Origin: Prorocentrum cordatum
Lineage: Eukaryota; Sar; Dinophyceae; Prorocentrales; Prorocentraceae
Direction of reading: 5' to 3'
NCBI GenBank assembly: GCA_963575745.1
Contig: CAUYUJ010005647.1
Coordinates: 253,932-306,431 of the forward strand
Length of the DNA stretch: 52,500 bases
Shown here in pieces: positions 48,992 through 52,500 of this stretch. Each line of letters opens with the position of its first letter. The first letter of the stretch is position 1. The notes beneath the pieces were generated by a model. The model searched no databases. It had not been told where the DNA came from and was given only the letters and a program-made list of their open reading frames with translations. A program made the position numbers and the translations under genes.

Positions 48992-50216
48992 CTTGCTTTA
49001 CACCCCGCTGGATGCGAAAAGCTTGCGCGCCTGACACGCTGCCCACTTGCCCAGAATACAGCCTCGCCAATAATGCAGTGTAATCTGCATCGACTCCATG
49101 GAGCCGGAGGGCGCCAAAGAGAGGCCCGTATTCGACCCGGTCGAAATTTTTGCGTAGGTCCAGACTGGCGCAACACAGCGGCACCTGCCACTCTAAGCAT
49201 TTACCGCATGCCATTGCAAAGACCAAGAACGCGTCATCGACCGAGTGGTTCGGCCTGAAGCCAACCTGGTCTGGCCCTTGCGCCTGCTCGAGGACGTCAT
49301 GCAGACGATGGTACAGCATTCGGGAGAATATCTTGTAAGTTGTCTTGAGTATGGCAATCGGTCTCCAGTTTTGCGGCTGAGCCAAATCCCCAGACTTAGG
49401 GAGCATTGCAAACAACGTGTCTTGCTGAGACTCTTCCACTTCTCCAGTCAACAGAATCTGGCTGTAGAAAAACAATAGCCACTCGATGAACGTGCCGGAA
49501 GCATGCTTGAACATCTCCGCAACGACGCCATCAGTGTCCGCGCCCTTCTTGTTATTCAAAGCCCGGATTGTTTTTTTCAGCTCTATCCTGGTGAACTGGG
49601 GAATGTTGGTGAACATGCGTCGGTCGGTCATCTCCGGCGGCTGCATGGCTGTAGACGAGAAGTTGTTCTCCAATAAGCCCGCCAAAGATTCAGTAGAACA
49701 TCGCGCGTCAATTACATTTTTTGTCCGTTGGGTTGGGAAGAACGTTGTTGCTGCGAGCCGTTGTAGATCGCAGAACTCGCCGAGGATTTGTTCGGTGCGC
49801 CTTGTTTTTCTGCTCCGCAGCTCGGCGCGCACAACCCTGCGAATACGTTTGGAAATGTCCCGTCTGGCTGCGGACTCGTATGGCAGAGCACGACGTTGAC
49901 GCAAGAGCTCTTGGAAAGCAGTCTGATTCCAGAAACAAGTTTGCTCTTCCTGCTGTTGGGCGTGCCCCGGTGCAACGGCGGCCAAGCACGCGTCCAGGTC
50001 GGACAGATTACCTGGCGGACTATCGTGCAAATATGCGTCCAAATCGTGACCGTAATCAGCATCATCACGTGGTTGCCAACCTCGATGAATCCGCTTCTGC
50101 TGGCGCTTCCGGGTACGGATTCTCATAGACAAGTGTGCAGGTACGGCCTTGTGGTCCGATCCCAAGCTTAAGAAATCAACCGCTCTACTGCCCACCACAT
50201 GTAGGGAGCCAGGCAC
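48948..50216 (-). pseudogene. LINE ORF2, end of endonuclease and RT core (element 4)
   Basis: 422 codons. The start region, with upstream text in the same frame, gives RCIDFILVPGSLHVV and LGSDHKAVPAHL, the terminal SDH motif of the EEP domain. RT boxes follow: LNNKKGADTDGVVAEMFK, NWRPIAILKTTYKIFSRML, DQVGFRPNHSVDDAFLV, CASLDLRKNFDRVEY (motif A Asp), RGVKQGDVIGPMLFN (motif B). After NAGLE a stop or frameshift follows at about 48950, and motif C continues in another frame. The ATG at 50216 is internal and is not the ORF2 start. Confidence 0.8.
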
Positions 50217-50342
50217 TAAGATGAAATCAATGCACCTAGTGTGTCCAAGGCTCGATCGAAAAGTCCGCGCGTCGGCGTAGTTCAGCCTGGGTGGAAAGTT
50301 TGCTAAGTGAAAGTGATGGCACGCTACAAACTCATTCAGTCT

Positions 50343-50810
50343 TTACACCCGTGGGCCGATATTGTACTGAGTATTCCAATCGCCACCAATAATTACTTGA
50401 CTTCTTTTTCTCTGGGCCGCGCGCACCATGTTATCGAGCTGGTCGTAGAACTCAGTGAACTCATCCAGAGAGAAGCCAGCATGAGGAACATGAGTTGAAA
50501 TACATGTGTATGAGCGTTTCCCCAATGCGATGTCTAATCTAATCATGCGGCCAGCCTCCGCAACCACCCTGCGAATATTCTGGACGTGGCGCTCGTGCAC
50601 CAAGACGCCAACGCCCGCAGCAGCATAACCATCCAAATGTAAAAACAACTGTTGCTCACCTTCTGATGTAAGTTCTGTTGAAAGCGCCCTTGTCTCGCTG
50701 AACATTATGATATCCCAATCAACATCTGTCAACTCAGCCATCAATTCAACTATTTGCGCATTCGTTCGTAATCTCGCATTCTTGCTGTGCACATGCAAAT
50801 CCCCTGTCAA
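50343..50810 (-). pseudogene. LINE ORF2, EEP endonuclease start (element 4)
   Basis: 155 codons. Features: AQIVELMAELTDVDWDIIMF followed by SETRA (metal-binding Glu), a central GVGVLVHERHVQNIRRVV, SYTCISTHVPHAG, and RSQVIIGGDWNTQYN (GDWN motif, about 50357-50390). A TAA then breaks the frame before the SDH motif at about 50160. The order and spacing fit a complete APE-type endonuclease domain apart from that break. The ORF2 start is probably near 50810; the fragment begins MTGDLHVHSKNARL. Confidence 0.75.
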
Positions 50811-51829
50811 GGTAGGGGGTGAAACGTGGTTTGACCTGTGCTGTCCCTATTTGGCCAATGGCTTCCCTTTGCCTTTTGTCACCAACCGCCTCTAAAGACT
50901 TCTGGCATTTTTCGCACAGCGCCGTGTAATCACCGTCGGTGTGGAGATACCCCCAAGTCTTCCACTCTTCGTTCAACCACGTAATTGCCAAGTTGTTCCC
51001 CGAACAGGCAGTAGAAAGAATCGTCTCATCACCGATCTTCAAAGTAAGAACCACATCATCAACTTTGACAGCTTTAGATTTGTACCCCCAATTGTTGAGC
51101 AGCTTCTTGACACCAAAAAGAAAAGTAGAGGGACGCGTACATGGACAGGTTGGTCTTGATTCGCCCACACCCTTTTCCAGAGCACGTGATGGATGCGGTC
51201 CGGATTTTGTGCACGATTGCCTGGAGGTCGTTCGGGTTGGCCATTTTGCCGAAAATGAGGCTTGAAAATGTGTCTCCCTTGATGAAGATGTCGACGGGTG
51301 GTGAAATGTTCGTCTTGCGAAGCTCCGTCTTGATGAACCTCTCTGCCTCCTCCAAAGAAGAGAGCCCGTCCAAACCACCGAATATTGCAGTCACAGCGTC
51401 TGTTTTTCCACTCGGCGTCCAGAGATTCTTCATCATGGTCTCCAACTCTGTCAAGCGGTCTTGCTCTGACCCCCGGGTGATCTCCGTGCCGTCCGAGCGC
51501 GGAGTGTATTGGGCCGATTTCGTTTCCAGCACCTCCACTCGTTGCGAAATGGCCTCCATGTCTTGCATGATCGGTTGGAGAGCTCCGTCAAGGTCGTCGC
51601 GAGGAACACCATGCAACTTTATGGCTGATATGTCTTGGCGTATTGGCGCCAAATGCTCCTCCAGAAGACGCGCCATAGAAGAAGACGTTCATGAATCGTT
51701 CCCCTGTTGGTGCTGTTGTTGAAGTCCAAGGGCAGCTCTTGTGATTGCGCTCGTGGTGTTCTCCCCCGTTGATGGCCCAGAACCTCCTGACCCTGAACCC
51801 CCTTGCTCCACTGTCGTCCTCAAGCCCAT
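50800..51829 (-). pseudogene. LINE ORF1 protein (element 4), one stop and one frameshift
   Basis: The most likely start is the ATG at 51829 (reading MGLRTTVEQGGSGSGGSG). That frame has a TGA at 51691-51689 and resumes as TSSSMARLLEEHLAPIRQD. A coiled coil follows (DMEAISQRVEVLETKSA), then an RNA-binding-like part with VDIFIKGDTFSSLIFGKM, CGRIKTNLSMYASLYFSFW and QEAAQQLG. Near 51120 the frame shifts, and VKKLLNNWGYKSKAVKVDD and SLEAVGDKRQREAIGQIG carry on to about 50800. The helix before AQQLG resembles that in ORF1 of element 1, so the two ORF1 proteins may be related. Confidence 0.6.
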
Positions 51830-52018
51830 CCATCTCATGAAGTGGGCTGTGGACCCTGTGCTGTTTGAAACGTTGCCTCACAGGGGTACCCGGCAAAGCC
51901 ATCGATGTGGTCTCGAAGGGTAAGATGTGAGGACGGACCTAAGATTGTTGAGTATTCGAATGCCCCAACGGTTGCGTTCATATGCGGCCGACCCTCCACC
52001 CATTTCAAGGATCGAGCC

Positions 52019-52040
52019 CTTGAGCCAAAATGGCTACGGT
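52019..52040 (-). promoter_or_regulatory. Perfect relict dinoflagellate spliced leader
   Basis: On the minus strand the 22 bases read ACCGTAGCCATTTTGG followed by CTCAAG, matching the known dinoflagellate SL without mismatch (the first base is variable in the family). GGCTCGATCC follows, not a GT splice donor, so it is not an SL RNA gene. It lies about 190 bases before the ORF1 ATG of LINE element 4 and most probably marks the element's 5' end, showing that the RNA copied into DNA was trans-spliced. Confidence 0.92.
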
Positions 52041-52500
52041 CGTAAAGGTCCAGAGAAGTTGAGGGGAGTGCCGGCCGCCTGCAGCAGGTGTTGGCGGCTC
52101 GAGGTCTGGGATGGCCCCCCTTTCCCCGCACGCTGCGCTTAGCCAACAAGTCCCAAAGAGTCCTCCTGCTCCTCGTCCTCTTCCTCCTCCCTGTCCTCCT
52201 CCTCTTCTTCCTCCTCTTCCTCCTCCTTGATCCCTTCGGCCTAGAAGGCCAAGGATTTGGGACGGTTGGGTCGCTTCGTGGGCCCCCCGGGAGCTTCCAC
52301 GGGCTTTGCGACGGGACGCTCTTCGTTCCTCCTCGCTCCTCGTTCCTACATCCCTTTTCACAACTCCCTGTCGTGTCACGGTTGGCTCTTGGTGTCATGT
52401 TGTTGGTGTCCCATCTGTCTCTTCCAGGCCCAGGTTCTCTGCGCGAGTTTGCTTGTTGCAGGTCGGCTTGCGTGGCGTTCTGGGTTTACTTAGCGGCTCT
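52041..52500. other. No gene recognised; (CTC/CTT)n tract
   Basis: CTCCTCTTCTTCC-type repeats at about 52150-52232; no domain. The window ends in unremarkable sequence. Confidence 0.65.

Larger units (their letters stand above)
48047..52040 (-). mobile_element. LINE-type retrotransposon, element 4 (minus strand)
   Basis: Read on the minus strand: perfect SL relict (52040-52019), 5' leader, ORF1 (51829 to about 50800, one stop and one frameshift), EEP endonuclease (50810 to about 50150), RT (50216-48635) and C-terminal region (48565-48047). All domains are present in order, and the coding density is high, but there are several frame breaks and an altered motif C. The RT differs in its boxes from elements 1 and 3, so this is a separate LINE family. 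The 3' end is not defined. Confidence 0.8.

Noticed and set aside
52019-52040. SL RNA gene
   Set aside because: An SL RNA gene needs a GT splice donor directly after CTCAAG and an Sm site; neither is present at either SL match.

Overview
The window reads as nuclear DNA of a dinoflagellate. It is visibly GC-rich, crowded with triplet microsatellites and minisatellites, and contains no clear intact host gene. It carries two copies of the dinoflagellate spliced-leader (SL) sequence, one with a single mismatch (1881-1902, + strand) and one perfect (52019-52040, - strand). Both SLs sit at the expected 5' end of LINE-type retrotransposons. The retroelement proteins (EEP endonuclease/RT/RNase H LINEs and a tyrosine-recombinase element) are of kinds I associate with dinoflagellate genomes. 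The genus cannot be fixed from this sequence alone.

Layout. 1-1880: low-complexity DNA, one copy of a 170-bp dispersed repeat, a 138-bp TIR element and one arm of a foldback element. 1881-7197: LINE element 1 on the + strand (SL relict, ORF1, frameshifted ORF2 with endonuclease, RT and a C-terminal Cys/His segment), bounded on both sides by CCT repeats. 7894-15086: the most notable feature, a tyrosine-recombinase (DIRS-order) retrotransposon. It has a Gag-like protein, a DIRS-type RT-RNase H, a C5-cytosine-methyltransferase-like domain and a tyrosine recombinase. It is bounded by split direct repeats in the order A1 - genes - B1 - A2 - B2 and appears to sit inside a TA/TATG microsatellite. 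15130-17390: a complex repeat built from CCAAGAGG-like words. 17440-31600: microsatellites, foldback elements, a tandem array at 25.4-26.6 kb and a ~1 kb GAT/GGT tract. 31600-34290: degenerate tandem repeats, a T25/A68 junction and faint coding remnants. 34297-35808: a ~252-bp higher-order satellite full of perfect palindromes. 35809-38790: more microsatellites, two foldback elements and a ~95-bp tandem repeat. 38788-45158: LINE element 3 on the + strand (ORF1; broken endonuclease and RT; well-preserved RNase H end). 46099-46560: a ~102-bp tandem repeat. 48047-52040: LINE element 4 on the - strand, beginning with the perfect SL.

How the pieces work together. The three LINEs are each decayed: all have frameshifts, and elements 3 and 4 have altered RT catalytic motifs. 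They were copied by target-primed reverse transcription with their own EEP endonuclease and RT. The SL at the start of elements 1 and 4 implies that the RNA that was copied had been trans-spliced. The tyrosine-recombinase element would be copied by its RT-RNase H into a circle, whose B/A junction would be recombined into the genome by the recombinase. Its methyltransferase-like domain could act on element or host DNA. Its repeats are almost identical (one mismatch seen in 102 for A, none seen in 171 for B), so this insertion is recent. At least one of its frame breaks lies in a G7 run and could be a sequencing error.

I found no tRNA, rRNA, CRISPR, bacterial-type promoter or terminator. ORFs that run through the triplet repeats are artefacts and are listed as rejected.
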